NCBI RefSeq assembly: GCF_042648805.1
Contig: NZ_JBHRXZ010000012.1
Coordinates: 133,891 to 197,890 of the forward strand
Source of the DNA: Azomonas tarimensis
Lineage (GTDB): Bacteria; Pseudomonadota; Gammaproteobacteria; Pseudomonadales; Pseudomonadaceae
Direction: 5' to 3'
DNA: 64,000 nucleotides
Of this stretch, positions 1 to 9,948 are shown piece by piece. Under the pieces are notes generated by a model. That model saw nothing but the letters and a program-made list of their open reading frames with translations, was not told where the DNA came from and did no database searches. Made by a program: the position numbers and the translations under genes. Numbering within the stretch: position 1 is the stretch's first letter; each line of letters starts with the position of its first letter.

Positions 1-2185
1 TCTTGCCGTTACGCCGGAAATCCTCGTCCAGGGTCTGGCCGGAGATCTCTTCCACCTCGTAGCGCTCGGCCAGCCGGGGCTCCAGCGTGAACTTGCGGAA
101 GTTATTGGAGAAGTACAGCGTGCCGCCCGGCGCCAACCGAGCCATGGCCAAGTCGAGCAGGCGCACATGATCACGCTGAACGTCGAACACGCCTTCCATG
201 CGCTTGGAATTGGAAAAGGTTGGCGGATCCATGAAGATCAGGTCATAGATTCCCTGTTCCTGCGCCAGCCATTCCATGACATCGCTCTGGACCAGTTGAT
301 GCCGCTCGGACAGGCCATTGAGGGCCAGGTTGCGGCGGGCCCAGTCCAGGTAGGTGCGCGATAGGTCGACGCTGGTGGTACTGCGTGCGCCCCCCTTGGC
401 CGCGTGTACACTGGCCGTCGCGGTGTAGCAGAACAGGTTGAGAAAGCGCTTGCCGTCTGCCTCGCGCGCCAACCGCAGGCGCATAGGACGATGGTCGAGG
501 AAAAGGCCGGTGTCCAGATAGTCGGTCAGGTTCACCAGTAGCTTGACTGCCCCTTCGCGCACCTCCATGAACCGCCCTTCGCTGCCTTGGCGCTCGTATT
601 GACGAGTGCCGCTCTGGCGCTCGCGGCGCTTGAGCACCACGCGATCAGGGCTCACGCCGAGCGTCGGCGGGATTGCCGCAAGTGCATCGAGCAAGCGTGC
701 CTGGGCCTTGGCCGGCTCGATGCTGCGCGGCGGTGCGTATTCCTGCACATGGACCCAGCCGGCATAAAGATCCACCGCCAGCGCATACTCGGGCATGTCC
801 GCATCGTACAGGCGATAGCATTCGATCCGCTCACGCGCGGCCCATTTGCCCAACTGCTTGAGGTTCTTGGCCAGACGATTGGCGAACATTTGTCCGCCTT
901 CGCTGAGGCGCGCGGTTTCCGGCGCCAGTCCAGGCGCCGGGATCACCGCGGCCTCGCCGGCCAGGTCGGTCTCCCGTGCCGCGACAGGCCTTTCTGCGCC
1001 CGGCTTACGCCCGGTGACAAACTGCTCGACCTCGACACGAAACAGCAACAGCTTGCACGGCAAGGCCCCATTCCACATCGCGTACTGCTTGTGGCTGCGC
1101 AAGCCCATGCGTTTGCCGAGTTCCGGCGCGCCGGTGAACACTGCGGCCTGCCAGCCGAGGCAGGCCTGGCGCAGCCGTTCACCCAGGTGCTGATAGAGAT
1201 AAAGCAGGCTGGCCTCGTCGCCAAGGCGCTCGCCATAGGGCGGATTACAGATGACCAGGCCTTTCTGATTGCGATCGGTGCGCGGCTCGAAAGTCGCCAG
1301 TTCACCCTGGTATACACGCACCCATTCGGCAAGACCCGCGCGCTCGATGTTGTTGCGTGCCGGCTGGATCAGCCGTGGATCAGCCTCGTAACCGCGTATC
1401 CACAGGGGTTCCTTTGCCAAGCCAGCAGCCGCGCGCGCCTGCGCTTCGAAGAGCAGGCGCGACCATACCGCCGGCACGTGTCCCAACCAGCCGCTGAAAC
1501 CCCAGCGCTCGCGCCGAAGGTTGGGGGCAATGTCCGCCGCCATCAGCGCCGCCTCGACGAGAAAGGTCCCAACACCGCACATCGGGTCCGTCAGTGCCCC
1601 ACCTTGCGCCGCAATGGCAGGCCAACCAGCGCGGATCAGCACCGCTGCAGCCAGGTTTTCCTTGAGTGGTGCGGCGCCCTGCTGCAGACGATAGCCGCGC
1701 TGGTGCAGGCTATGGCCGGACAGATCTAGCGACACCACCGCCTCGCCACGGTCGATCCGGACATGGATACGCACGTCCGGATTGAGCTTGTCGATGCCCG
1801 GACGCCCGCCGTTCTCGTCCCTCAAACTGTCGACGATCGCGTCCTTGACCTTCAGGGCTCCGAAATGAGTGTTGTCGATTCCAGCGCCCTGGCCACTGAA
1901 CTCCACGGCCAGCGTGCCGCGGCTGTCGAGGTGGTCATGCCAGTCGATGGCGGCCACACCGGCGTACAGCGCGTCGGGGCTGTCGACCGGGAACCGCGAC
2001 AGCACCAGCAATACCCGATTGGCGAGCCGTGACCACAGGCACAGGCGATAGCCCACCTCCAGATCAGCCACGCCGGACACCGCGGCTGGATGCTCGCGGC
2101 TTTCTTGCAGGCCGAGCGCAGCAGCCTCGTCACGCAGTAGCGATTCGAGGCCTTTGGGGCAGGTGAGGATCAATTGTAGGGTCAT
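1..2185 (-). CDS. rlmKL: Bifunctional 23S rRNA methyltransferase RlmKL (C-terminus cut by window edge)
   Basis: Methylates 23S rRNA at G2445 (N2, RlmL half) and G2069 (N7, RlmK half) during 50S assembly in the cytoplasm. About 728 codons are visible, starting at ATG with MTLQLILTCPKGLESLLRDE. An N-terminal THUMP-type region is followed by the RlmL methyltransferase with ALTDPMCGVGTFLVEAAL and the substrate motif ICNPPYGERL. The RlmK half follows with LNLFCYTATASVHAAKGGA and FMDPPTFSNS. The last visible residues, DEDFRRNGK, are close to the family C-terminus, so only about ten residues lie outside the window. The gene is divergent from rmf, a second ribosome-related gene. Identification is firm. 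Confidence 0.95.
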   Translation of the reverse strand, partial: MTLQLILTCPKGLESLLRDEAAALGLQESREHPAAVSGVADLEVGYRLCLWSRLANRVLLVLSRFPVDSPDALYAGVAAIDWHDHLDSRGTLAVEFSGQGAGIDNTHFGALKVKDAIVDSLRDENGGRPGIDKLNPDVRIHVRIDRGEAVVSLDLSGHSLHQRGYRLQQGAAPLKENLAAAVLIRAGWPAIAAQGGALTDPMCGVGTFLVEAALMAADIAPNLRRERWGFSGWLGHVPAVWSRLLFEAQARAAAGLAKEPLWIRGYEADPRLIQPARNNIERAGLAEWVRVYQGELATFEPRTDRNQKGLVICNPPYGERLGDEASLLYLYQHLGERLRQACLGWQAAVFTGAPELGKRMGLRSHKQYAMWNGALPCKLLLFRVEVEQFVTGRKPGAERPVAARETDLAGEAAVIPAPGLAPETARLSEGGQMFANRLAKNLKQLGKWAARERIECYRLYDADMPEYALAVDLYAGWVHVQEYAPPRSIEPAKAQARLLDALAAIPPTLGVSPDRVVLKRRERQSGTRQYERQGSEGRFMEVREGAVKLLVNLTDYLDTGLFLDHRPMRLRLAREADGKRFLNLFCYTATASVHAAKGGARSTTSVDLSRTYLDWARRNLALNGLSERHQLVQSDVMEWLAQEQGIYDLIFMDPPTFSNSKRMEGVFDVQRDHVRLLDLAMARLAPGGTLYFSNNFRKFTLEPRLAERYEVEEISGQTLDEDFRRNGK

Positions 2186-2495
2186 GCGGGTTCCAGAAAG
2201 ATTGGCGGTTCGATATCCGGGCGACAGCGGCTCTATTGTGACGCCTGAGCGATCACTCGGCAGCGTTGCAGTTACAGCTGTTGAGGGTGGGTTAGGGCAT
2301 TTAGCGATATCACTGCGCTGTTTATGCCAAATCGATCATTCACCTGCCCTGCAAAAATAGGTTAGAACTCATCTCAATCGTCTTTGCAATGAAGGCGAAG
2401 GGTCCGCCACGCCGGCAGCGGGCCCGTCGGCAGCAAGCTGCCAGCCTCGTCACGGGGCCGATGGGAACATAGTCAATAACTGAGGGCTTTACCCA
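2186..2495. other. Divergent intergenic region rlmKL/rmf
   Basis: This 310-base non-coding interval separates divergent rlmKL and rmf, so both promoters should lie here. I could not pick a convincing sigma70 promoter. The part nearest rmf is GC-rich and contains a 6-bp hairpin (GGCAGC-AA-GCTGCC, 2429-2442), which may belong to the rmf leader. The part nearest rlmKL is AT-richer. No small ORF with a good ribosome-binding site was seen. Confidence 0.5.
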
Positions 2496-2711
2496 ATGAG
2501 AAGACTGAAGCGTGATCCGATGGAACGAGCTTTCCAGCGCGGTTACCAGCACGGCATCTATGGCAAATCTCGCGACCTCTGCCCCTTCACTCAGGCCGGC
2601 ACCCGGCAGGCCTGGATCAACGGATGGCGGGAAGGCCGCACCGACCACTGGGATGGCATGATCGGCACCGCCGGTGTCCATCGCCTCAATGAATTCCATG
2701 CCGTAGGCTGA
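2496..2711 (+). CDS. rmf: Ribosome modulation factor Rmf
   Basis: A 71-residue basic protein that drives dimerisation of 70S ribosomes into inactive 100S particles in stationary phase. It begins MRRLKRDPMERAFQRGYQHG and contains the family signatures GYQHGIYGKSRDLCP and RQAWINGWREGR. Length is somewhat above the 55 residues of the E. coli protein because of a longer C-terminal tail, as usual in pseudomonads. It is monocistronic and convergent with pyrD, with a hairpin between them. Growth-rate and stationary-phase control is expected from the family, but no promoter was identified. Confidence 0.95.
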   Translation: MRRLKRDPMERAFQRGYQHGIYGKSRDLCPFTQAGTRQAWINGWREGRTDHWDGMIGTAGVHRLNEFHAVG

Positions 2712-2754
2712 CACGCAGACACCTTTCTCTTCCAGTACGCCTCACCCGGGCGTA

Positions 2755-2776
2755 GGGCTCCCCAGACGGGGAGCCC
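2755..2776. terminator. Hairpin between convergent rmf and pyrD
   Basis: A perfect 9-bp stem (GGGCTCCCC / GGGGAGCCC) with a 4-base loop sits between the stop codons of rmf (+) and pyrD (-). It has no clear T-tract on either strand. It is probably a bidirectional terminator or transcript-end stabiliser. Confidence 0.5.
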
Positions 2777-2793
2777 ACCGGGCGACGGTCCCG

Positions 2794-3825
2794 TCAGACG
2801 CGTCGGGCCGCCTGCAGCGCGGCGATGGCGTCAACCGACTCGCGAATCAGACCAGGCCCCTTGTAGATGAAGCCTGTATAGAGTTGCACCAGACTGGCAC
2901 CTGCCTCGACTTTCTCCGCCGCGTGCCGGCCTTCAGTGATACCGCCCACGGCGATGATTGGCAGGCGACCGGCCAGCGTCTGGGCAAGGACTCGCACGGT
3001 GTGGGTGCTCTTGTCGCGCACCGGTGCGCCAGACAGGCCGCCCGCCTCATCCGCATGTGCCAGCCCGCCCACGCCTTCACGACTGAGCGTGGTGTTGGTA
3101 GCGATGATCGCATCCATACCTGCCTGGAACACCGCCTCCCCCACCAGCGCGATCTCGTCATCGCTCATGTCCGGCGCGATCTTGATGGCAATCGGCACAC
3201 GCTTGCCATGGCGCACCTCAAGATCCTCCCGGCGCAGGCGCAGGGCCTCGAGCAAGGCCTTCAACGAATCGCCAAACTGAAGGCTTCGCAGGCCAGGGGT
3301 ATTGGGCGAGCTGACGTTTACCGTGACATAGCTGGCATGGTGATAGACCCTTTCCAGGCACAGCAGGTAATCATCTTCCGCGCGCTCCACCGGTGTATCG
3401 AAGTTCTTGCCGATATTGATGCCGAGAATGCCCTTGAAGCGTGCCGCTTGCACCCGCTCGAGCAGGGCGTCGACGCCCAGGTTGTTGAACCCCATGCGAT
3501 TGATGATCGCCTCGGCCTCCGGCAGTCGGAAGATTCGCGGCTTGGGGTTTCCAGGCTGCGGGCGCGGCGTCACCGTGCCGATCTCGACAAAACCGAATCC
3601 AAGTTGTGAAAGCCCATCAATGGCCGTTCCGTTCTTGTCCAGGCCGGCCGCGAGCCCCACTGGATTGGGAAAGTCCAGCCCCATCACCGTTACCGGCAAA
3701 CAGGGCGCCTTCTTGAACAGGCCATTGAGTCCCAGTCGGCCTCCCGCACCGATCAGATCCAGGGATACTTCGTGGGCGCCTTCCGGAGAAAGCTTGAACA
3801 GGAGGTCGCGGGCCAGGTTGTACAT
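2794..3825 (-). CDS. pyrD: Dihydroorotate dehydrogenase (quinone), class 2
   Basis: Oxidises dihydroorotate to orotate in pyrimidine synthesis, passing electrons through FMN to membrane quinone. At 343 residues it has the class 2 length, with the N-terminal membrane-associating helix (MYNLARDLLFKLSPEGAHE). The nucleophile region NVSSPNTPGLR carries the catalytic serine of class 2 enzymes rather than the cysteine of class 1. Other family motifs are GLAAGLDKNG, FNNLGVD and IIAVGGITEGR. Convergent with rmf and separated by about 80 bases from the DUF2835 gene upstream on the same strand. Confidence 0.97.
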   Translation of the reverse strand: MYNLARDLLFKLSPEGAHEVSLDLIGAGGRLGLNGLFKKAPCLPVTVMGLDFPNPVGLAAGLDKNGTAIDGLSQLGFGFVEIGTVTPRPQPGNPKPRIFRLPEAEAIINRMGFNNLGVDALLERVQAARFKGILGINIGKNFDTPVERAEDDYLLCLERVYHHASYVTVNVSSPNTPGLRSLQFGDSLKALLEALRLRREDLEVRHGKRVPIAIKIAPDMSDDEIALVGEAVFQAGMDAIIATNTTLSREGVGGLAHADEAGGLSGAPVRDKSTHTVRVLAQTLAGRLPIIAVGGITEGRHAAEKVEAGASLVQLYTGFIYKGPGLIRESVDAIAALQAARRV

Positions 3826-3903
3826 GCGCAGCCTAAGTCGAAGAAACGGAGGGTGCCAAAGTATAGCGGCGAGCCGCGTGACTGTCCCTACGGCGACAGG
3901 GGA

Positions 3904-4122
3904 TCAGGCGCGTCGCAGCCCGAGGAGCTTGCCATCGGCGGAATACTCCATGACGAAGCTGCCATGCACCCCCTCTTCGGTCACGAAGGGACGCAGATGA
4001 TGGGCGGGCAGGCTCACCCGACGACCCTCGCGGCTCTGCACCAGGATACGGTTGGCACGTCCCTGATAGACGGCTAGCAGCCGGTCCGTGGATAAGGCAA
4101 TATCGAGGATCAGATTAGGCAC
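3904..4122 (-). CDS. DUF2835 family small protein
   Basis: A 72-residue protein of unknown function resembling the DUF2835 family: MPNLILDIALS, YQGRANRILVQS, LPAHHLRPFVTEEGVHG, GKLLGLRR. A longer frame runs upstream to 4191. I chose the GTG at 4122 because it is preceded by an excellent Shine-Dalgarno (GGAGG, 6-base spacing) and matches the family start; the upstream residues look like non-coding translation. It lies just upstream of pyrD on the same strand and divergent from the next gene. No function is proposed. Confidence 0.8.
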   Translation of the reverse strand: MPNLILDIALSTDRLLAVYQGRANRILVQSREGRRVSLPAHHLRPFVTEEGVHGSFVMEYSADGKLLGLRRA

Positions 4123-4217
4123 GGAGCACCTCCATTTGATGATCGCCATGATGCCACGCGACGGCGAATACGGCTTCGGTGCCCGGCACATCGGTTGGCT
4201 GAAGGGCTGAGGTCAGG

Positions 4218-5078
4218 GTGTCGCCCTCTCTCAGTTCGCGCCTTGCACGCCTGGCTACCCGCCTGGGACTGACCAGCCGCCCCCCTGCCCCACAGCATGC
4301 CCGAGAGCGCATCGGCAAACTCAAGCTGGAGTTTGCGCCGCTGCCTGCATTTCACTCGAGCATCTTCTGGAGCGACAATCCCTCCCTGGAGGACCTCCAC
4401 GAGCTGCCTCGCGGAGCCCTGTCCGGCCCTACCCAGGAATACAAGGCTCGCGCCCACGCCATTCTGGTCAAGCTGATTCGCCGGGAAAGCGAACCGCGTG
4501 ATGCCTTCGATCTTCGCGAGGTGGGTGGCTTTCTCGCTCCGAACCCACTGGGCATTCCCTGCCCCAGTTTCGAAACCTTCGCCGCAACGCCCGCGTGCCG
4601 GGCGATACGCATTATCAGCTACAACGACTTCATGCGTGTCATGGACACCGCCGTACCCGGCTACAAGGCCGCGCCCCGGGTCACCTTGCTACAGGCCAAC
4701 TGGCAGGGCGACCGGGTGTTCTGGGCGGGTGACGGGCATGGCGAGGCCTTTGCCTGCGCCATCGCCTATGCGCGACTGCGCGGGCTCGATCTGTCGCTGC
4801 CATGCGAACAGGTGCGCTACTTCATCGACGAGGATGGGCTTGCCGCTCTGGAGCGGGCCTACCATGTGCTGCTGATGCCAGAGCATGCGTGGAATGATCG
4901 CGAATTCATGCGCCATCTACTGGAAGACGGCACACCCTATGCCCGCCTCCGCCTGCAACGCCACAACCATGAATGGCTGTTGCTGGACAAGCGACTGCCT
5001 CGGTCCGATGGACTCGGCATCGGACTGAAGAAAGCCGGCGCCGCCGACTTCTGCGATTATCTGCGCCGGCACCTGTGA
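4218..5078 (+). CDS. Conserved hypothetical protein (DUF6685-like)
   Basis: A 286-residue protein with a GTG start and a weak upstream purine-rich region. I recognise it only as a Pseudomonas conserved protein, possibly the DUF6685 family. It has no signal peptide or membrane helix and no cofactor motif I can name. Conserved-looking blocks are HSSIFWSDNPSLEDLHELPR near residue 45, ISYNDFMRVMDTAVPGYK near 135, and FWAGDGHGEAFACAIAYARL near 170. The last block has a DGHGEAFA pattern that could be structural or catalytic. It is convergent with gdhB, with a strong hairpin between them. Confidence 0.75.
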   Translation: MSPSLSSRLARLATRLGLTSRPPAPQHARERIGKLKLEFAPLPAFHSSIFWSDNPSLEDLHELPRGALSGPTQEYKARAHAILVKLIRRESEPRDAFDLREVGGFLAPNPLGIPCPSFETFAATPACRAIRIISYNDFMRVMDTAVPGYKAAPRVTLLQANWQGDRVFWAGDGHGEAFACAIAYARLRGLDLSLPCEQVRYFIDEDGLAALERAYHVLLMPEHAWNDREFMRHLLEDGTPYARLRLQRHNHEWLLLDKRLPRSDGLGIGLKKAGAADFCDYLRRHL

Positions 5079-5081
5079 ACC

Positions 5082-5105
5082 GGGTGGCTCGTCAGCGAGC
5101 CACCC
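5082..5105. terminator. Bidirectional hairpin between hypothetical gene and gdhB
   Basis: A perfect 10-bp stem (GGGTGGCTCG / CGAGCCACCC) with loop TCAG lies immediately after the stop at 5078 and just before the gdhB stop at 5110. It serves two convergent genes. T-tracts are weak. Confidence 0.6.
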
Positions 5106-5109
5106 TCCT

Positions 5110-8100
5110 TCACTCGGGCTCGCTGAGGGCCAGATCCTGCAGTTCCCTGCTCGCCACCGAGTGCAGCGCGTAATCCCCGGCAGGCGCCGCCGCCAGGCAG
5201 CTGAGCAGATAGCGCCAGCGCTCCGTCAACCCCGGGCGCTGGACAATCCACTGTGCAAGATGCTGCTCCATCGGTCCTGAACCCATGTTCAGCACCGACA
5301 CGGTAATGGCTCGCTGGTTGGCGTCGAGATCGTCCCGGAAGCCCTCTCGCGCCAGCGCCTGCCAGTTGTTCTCGACGCTGAGATTGGTGATCTGCTGAAG
5401 ATACCAGTTCAGATCCAACGCCCCGCCCACGGCAAAGTAGCCGGCCGCCACTCGCTCTTCGGCCTGCCCCGTCTGATCAGCGGCCTCGACGATGGGCAGT
5501 AGGGTGTAGAGGTGCGCAGTGCCGGCGACCATGCGCGCCAGCAGCTCCGGTACGCCAGCCTCGGCATATCGCAGGTAGCGCTCCTGCCAGTGCTGACGGG
5601 TCACCCCTTCGAGCAACTCGTCGAGCTTGAGTCCCAGGGCCGCGACCCGTGGCCCGAAATGCGCGACCTCACGCGCCGGGTTCAGGTCGTAACGGCGGTT
5701 GCGCAGGAACCAGCGGGTCGCGCGACGGCCCATGCGGGTGAGCTCGTCCATCAGCGCCAGCTGCAGATCGGCGGACACGCGATGATCCAGCGCCTCGATC
5801 TGGCGGAACCAGTGCGGCAGATGGAAGATGTCGCGCACCATCACGTAGGCGCTGGCCACGCTGGCGGCGCTCATGCCGCTGGATTCCCGCAACCGCTGGA
5901 CGAAGGTGATGCCCATGTGGTCGACGATATCGTTGGCCACCTGGGTCGCGGTGATTTCACGCTTGAGGCGATGCTGTTGCATCGCCTCACCGTACCGTTC
6001 GGCCAGCAGTTGCGGAAAGGCGCGCTGCATATCACGGGTGAGATACGGCAGATCCGGGAGCGAAGAGTCCAGCAAGGCCTCCTTGAAATCGATCTTGCTA
6101 TAGGAGACCAGTACCGCCAGTTCCGCCCGGGTCAGGCCATGGCCATGGGCGATGCGCTCGGCCAGTGCCTCATCGCTTGGCAGGAATTCCAGGGTGCGGT
6201 CGAGCCGGCCGGAGGATTCCAACCCCACGATCAGGCGACGATATTCACCGATCCGCTCGCGCGCCCGACGCTCGGCCACCGACAGCGCCTGGGTCTGCTT
6301 GTAGTTGTTGTGCAATACCAGTTCGCCCACCGCGTCGGTCATTTCCGCCAGCAGCAGGTTGCGCTGCTTCAGGGTCAGATCGCCCTCGGCGATCAGGCCG
6401 TTGAGCAGGATCTTGATGTTGACCTCGTGATCCGAGCAATCGACGCCGCCCGAGTTGTCGATGAAATCGGTGTTGCAGGCGCCGCCCTTCAGGCAATACT
6501 CGACGCGGCCCAGTTGCGTCATGCCGAGGTTCCCGCCCTCGCCCACCACCCGGGCGCCCAACTCGTTGCCGTTCACCCTCAGCGCGTCGTTGGCCTTGTC
6601 GCCCACCTCGATGTGGGTTTCATGCTCCGCCTTGACGTAGGTCCCGATCCCACCGTTCCACAACAGATCGACCGGCGCCTTGAGCAGTGCCTGGATCAAC
6701 TCGGTCGGGGTCAGACGCTCGGCCTGGATCGCGAAGCGCTCCCGGACCGCTGCACTCAGGGTGATGCTCTTGGCACTGCGCGGGTAGACGCCACCGCCAG
6801 TGGAAATCAGCGCAGCGTCGTAATCGGCCCAAGACGAACGCGGCAACTGGAACAGGCGCAAGCGTTCGGCGAAACTGCTCGCCGGGTCGGGGTCCGGATC
6901 CAGGAAGATGTGCTGATGGTTGAACGCAGCGACCAGCCGCAGCGAGGACGACAGCAGGAGCCCGTTGCCAAACACGTCGCCACCCATGTCGCCGATCCCG
7001 AGCACGTCGATGCTGTCGGTCTGGACATCGATACCACGCTCGCGGAAGTGTCGCTGCACCGACACCCAGGCGCCCTTGGCAGTGATGCCCATCTTCTTGT
7101 GGTCGTAGCCCGCCGAGCCGCCCGAGGCGAAGGCGTCGCCAAGCCAGAAGCCATAGGCCGCGGCGATCTCGTTGGCGATATCGGAAAAACTGGCCGTTCC
7201 CTTGTCAGCCGCCACCACCAGGTAGGGGTCATCCTCGTCGTAGCGCAACACAGCTGCCGGGGGCACCACCTGACCTTCCTGCAGGTTATCGGTAATGTCG
7301 AGCAGGCCGCTGATGAACAGTCGGTAGCAGGCAACTGCCTCTGCCTGTACTTCGTCCCGCGACCCGGTCGGCAAGCGCCGAGGCACGAAGCCGCCCTTGG
7401 CGCCGCCAGGCACGATCACTGCATTCTTGACCTGCTGGGCCTTGACCAACCCCAGCACCTCGGTGCGGTAATCCTCTTCCCGGTCCGACCAGCGCAAACC
7501 TCCCCGCGCCACCTTGCCGCCACGCAGGTGCACGCCTTCTACCCGCGGTGAGTAGACGAAAATCTCATAGCGAGGTACGGGCCGCGGCATCTCGGGAATG
7601 ACGGACGGATCGAACTTGAAGCTGAAGTAGTCCTTGGGTTTTCCCTCCGCGTCCGGCTGATAGAAATTGGTGCGCAAGGTAGCCTTGATCAGGTCGAGGT
7701 AGCGCCGCAGGATGCGGTCTTCGCTGAGCACCGCGACGTCCTCGAGGGCGGCGATGATGGCCTTTTCCAGCCGCTCCTGCTTGTCCTGCAGGTCCTCCTC
7801 GCCCAGCCGCCTGGCCAGGTAGAAACGCATCTTGAACAGGCGGACCAACTCACGGGCGATAGCGCTGTGATTGACCAGCGCGTTGGCGATATAGCCGAGG
7901 TCGAAGCCCAGCCGGATCTGCTTCATGTAGCGGGCATAGGCGCGCAGCAGGGCGGCCTCACGCCAGGACAAGCCGGCTGTGAGGACCAGGCGGTTGAAGG
8001 CGTCGTTCTCCGCCCGGCCATCGATGATGTGCACGAAGGCATCCTGCAGCGGCTCGTTGATCTCCAGCAGGTCGATTTCCAGCCCTTCAGCATAGGTGAA

Positions 8101-9948
8101 GGCAAAATCGTGGATCCAGAACTCGCGCCCGTCACGATGCCGCAGCCGATACGGGACTTCACCCAGGACCCGCAGTCCCAGATTCTCCAGTACCGGCAGC
8201 ACGTCCGACAGCGCCAGCGACAGCTCGCCATGGTAGATCTTGCAATGCAGGCGGTTGCCGCCCGCCGCCAAGGGCTGATAGAAGCTCATCACCAGCGGGC
8301 GCTGGGGGCCGAGGTCGAGCAGGTGCTGCAGATCCACCACGGCCGAGAAGGGCGAAAACCGCTCCCGATAACCAGCGGGAAACCCCTTCGGAAAATCGCT
8401 TAGCACCATACTGCCCTGGGACTCGCCGAGGCGGTCGAGCGCCAGCGCCATGTAGTCGTCACGCCAGTCACGGCAGGCCAGGGTCACCTCCCGCTCCAGC
8501 TTCTCGAGGTCTATCTGCGGCGGATGCTCCGGATCGAGCCGCAGGATGAACTGCACCCGGATCAACCGTGACTCGGAGAAGTAGGTCCAGAACTCAGAGC
8601 CCTTGGCGTTCAGGCGATCCATCAGCACCTGCTGGATTTTTTGCCGTGTCTCGGTCGAATAAGCATCCCGGGGCAGGTAGATCAGGCAATAACAGAAGCG
8701 GCCATAGGGATCGGTCCGCAGGAACAAGCGCAACAGGTCGCGCTCCTGGATCTGGACGATGGCGATAGCGGTGTCGCACAGGTTGTCGAGGGTGCTTTGA
8801 AACAACTCGTCCCGCGGCAGCACCTCGAGCACCCGTAACAGCTCCTTGGCCAGGTGCGCCGAGTGCTCGAGGCGAGCACGTTGCTGAATCTGCTGCACCT
8901 TGCGGCGAATAAAGGGGATGCGCTGGACGCTCTGGGTGTACACCGCTGCCGTGAAGAGCCCCATGAAACGGTATTCACGCACTACCACACCTTGGGCGTC
9001 CAATTCGCGTACCGAGACGAAGTCGGGGTAGGCTGGCCGATGAATACGGCTGGGCCTGGCTGCCTTGGCGAACGACAAAGGCAGCGGCGCCTTCAGATAG
9101 GCCAGGGCACTGCGATCGACCTGCGCGCCCTCGGCCTCCAGCCCCGTGCGCAGCTCACGTGACAGACCCAGCAGGCTGGCCTGGTCATAGACGAGGCGAC
9201 CGCCCTGCTCCGTCTCCTCCAGCGAGAATTCCTCATAGCCGAGAAAGGTGAAATGTTCGTCCCGCAGCCAGGCGAAAAAGTCGCGCTCCTCGGCCAGGTC
9301 CTCAGGCTGCGCCTGCGGATGGAGCTCGGCGAACCCTTCACTGAGTTCAAGTGCCTTGGCCTTCATCGCCCCGAAATCCTGGACCGCCAGACGCACCTCG
9401 CCAAGCACCGCCAGCAGCGCCTGCTCCAGGGCCCGCAGCTCACTGGCGTTGGCACAACGGTCGACCTCGAGAAAGATCAGCGACTCGCTCACAGTCGCCG
9501 CGCTGTCGCCGTCGCGCGGCAGCAACTCGCTCAGGCGGCCATCGTCGCCTCGCCGCACCCGCAGCACACTGTTCTGCAGGTTGTGAATGCGCAGCCCACG
9601 CCGCGATAGCTCCATGCGCACCGAGTCGACTAGGAATGGCATGTCCGGCTGCAAGATCAGCACCGCCGTATGGGTCGACTGCCAGCCGTGCTTCTCGTAA
9701 TCGGGGTTGAACACCCGCAGGGCCGGGCCGGTCGCGTCCTTTTGCTCCAGCAGGCGCCACGCTGCGAGCGTAATGCCAACCAGATCGGTGAGTCGGCGCT
9801 GGGTCAGCTCAGCCAGCGGCACGATGGAAAAGAACTGCTCGGTAAAGAGGCTGACCTGCGGCACCAGGTCGGCATTCAGGCTTTGCCCCAGCGCCGCCCG
9901 CAATTGCTGCAGGAATTCGGCTTGGCTGGCTGCGGTGTAAAACGGCAT
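5110..9948 (-). CDS. gdhB: NAD-specific glutamate dehydrogenase, large (180 kDa) class
   Basis: Catabolic, NAD-dependent oxidative deamination of glutamate to 2-oxoglutarate and ammonium. At 1612 residues it has the size of the GDH-180 class known from Streptomyces and Pseudomonas. A long regulatory N-terminal half precedes the catalytic core. KVARGGLRWSDREEDYRTEV lies near residue 810 and the catalytic lysine loop GGAKGGFV near 847. The nucleotide-binding stretch DVLGIGDMGGDVFGNG lies near 980. ATG at 9948 has GGAG seven bases upstream. It is monocistronic and divergent from the MoxR operon. The long rightward frame opposite it (5512-7551) is an antisense shadow. Confidence 0.96.
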   Translation of the reverse strand: MPFYTAASQAEFLQQLRAALGQSLNADLVPQVSLFTEQFFSIVPLAELTQRRLTDLVGITLAAWRLLEQKDATGPALRVFNPDYEKHGWQSTHTAVLILQPDMPFLVDSVRMELSRRGLRIHNLQNSVLRVRRGDDGRLSELLPRDGDSAATVSESLIFLEVDRCANASELRALEQALLAVLGEVRLAVQDFGAMKAKALELSEGFAELHPQAQPEDLAEERDFFAWLRDEHFTFLGYEEFSLEETEQGGRLVYDQASLLGLSRELRTGLEAEGAQVDRSALAYLKAPLPLSFAKAARPSRIHRPAYPDFVSVRELDAQGVVVREYRFMGLFTAAVYTQSVQRIPFIRRKVQQIQQRARLEHSAHLAKELLRVLEVLPRDELFQSTLDNLCDTAIAIVQIQERDLLRLFLRTDPYGRFCYCLIYLPRDAYSTETRQKIQQVLMDRLNAKGSEFWTYFSESRLIRVQFILRLDPEHPPQIDLEKLEREVTLACRDWRDDYMALALDRLGESQGSMVLSDFPKGFPAGYRERFSPFSAVVDLQHLLDLGPQRPLVMSFYQPLAAGGNRLHCKIYHGELSLALSDVLPVLENLGLRVLGEVPYRLRHRDGREFWIHDFAFTYAEGLEIDLLEINEPLQDAFVHIIDGRAENDAFNRLVLTAGLSWREAALLRAYARYMKQIRLGFDLGYIANALVNHSAIARELVRLFKMRFYLARRLGEEDLQDKQERLEKAIIAALEDVAVLSEDRILRRYLDLIKATLRTNFYQPDAEGKPKDYFSFKFDPSVIPEMPRPVPRYEIFVYSPRVEGVHLRGGKVARGGLRWSDREEDYRTEVLGLVKAQQVKNAVIVPGGAKGGFVPRRLPTGSRDEVQAEAVACYRLFISGLLDITDNLQEGQVVPPAAVLRYDEDDPYLVVAADKGTASFSDIANEIAAAYGFWLGDAFASGGSAGYDHKKMGITAKGAWVSVQRHFRERGIDVQTDSIDVLGIGDMGGDVFGNGLLLSSSLRLVAAFNHQHIFLDPDPDPASSFAERLRLFQLPRSSWADYDAALISTGGGVYPRSAKSITLSAAVRERFAIQAERLTPTELIQALLKAPVDLLWNGGIGTYVKAEHETHIEVGDKANDALRVNGNELGARVVGEGGNLGMTQLGRVEYCLKGGACNTDFIDNSGGVDCSDHEVNIKILLNGLIAEGDLTLKQRNLLLAEMTDAVGELVLHNNYKQTQALSVAERRARERIGEYRRLIVGLESSGRLDRTLEFLPSDEALAERIAHGHGLTRAELAVLVSYSKIDFKEALLDSSLPDLPYLTRDMQRAFPQLLAERYGEAMQQHRLKREITATQVANDIVDHMGITFVQRLRESSGMSAASVASAYVMVRDIFHLPHWFRQIEALDHRVSADLQLALMDELTRMGRRATRWFLRNRRYDLNPAREVAHFGPRVAALGLKLDELLEGVTRQHWQERYLRYAEAGVPELLARMVAGTAHLYTLLPIVEAADQTGQAEERVAAGYFAVGGALDLNWYLQQITNLSVENNWQALAREGFRDDLDANQRAITVSVLNMGSGPMEQHLAQWIVQRPGLTERWRYLLSCLAAAPAGDYALHSVASRELQDLALSEPE

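Noticed and set aside
587..1729. 380-codon rightward open frame
   Set aside because: Antisense to rlmKL, whose minus-strand translation shows clear methyltransferase motifs.
5512..7551. 679-codon rightward open frame
   Set aside because: It lies wholly antisense inside gdhB, has no RBS or family features, and reflects high-GC third-position bias.
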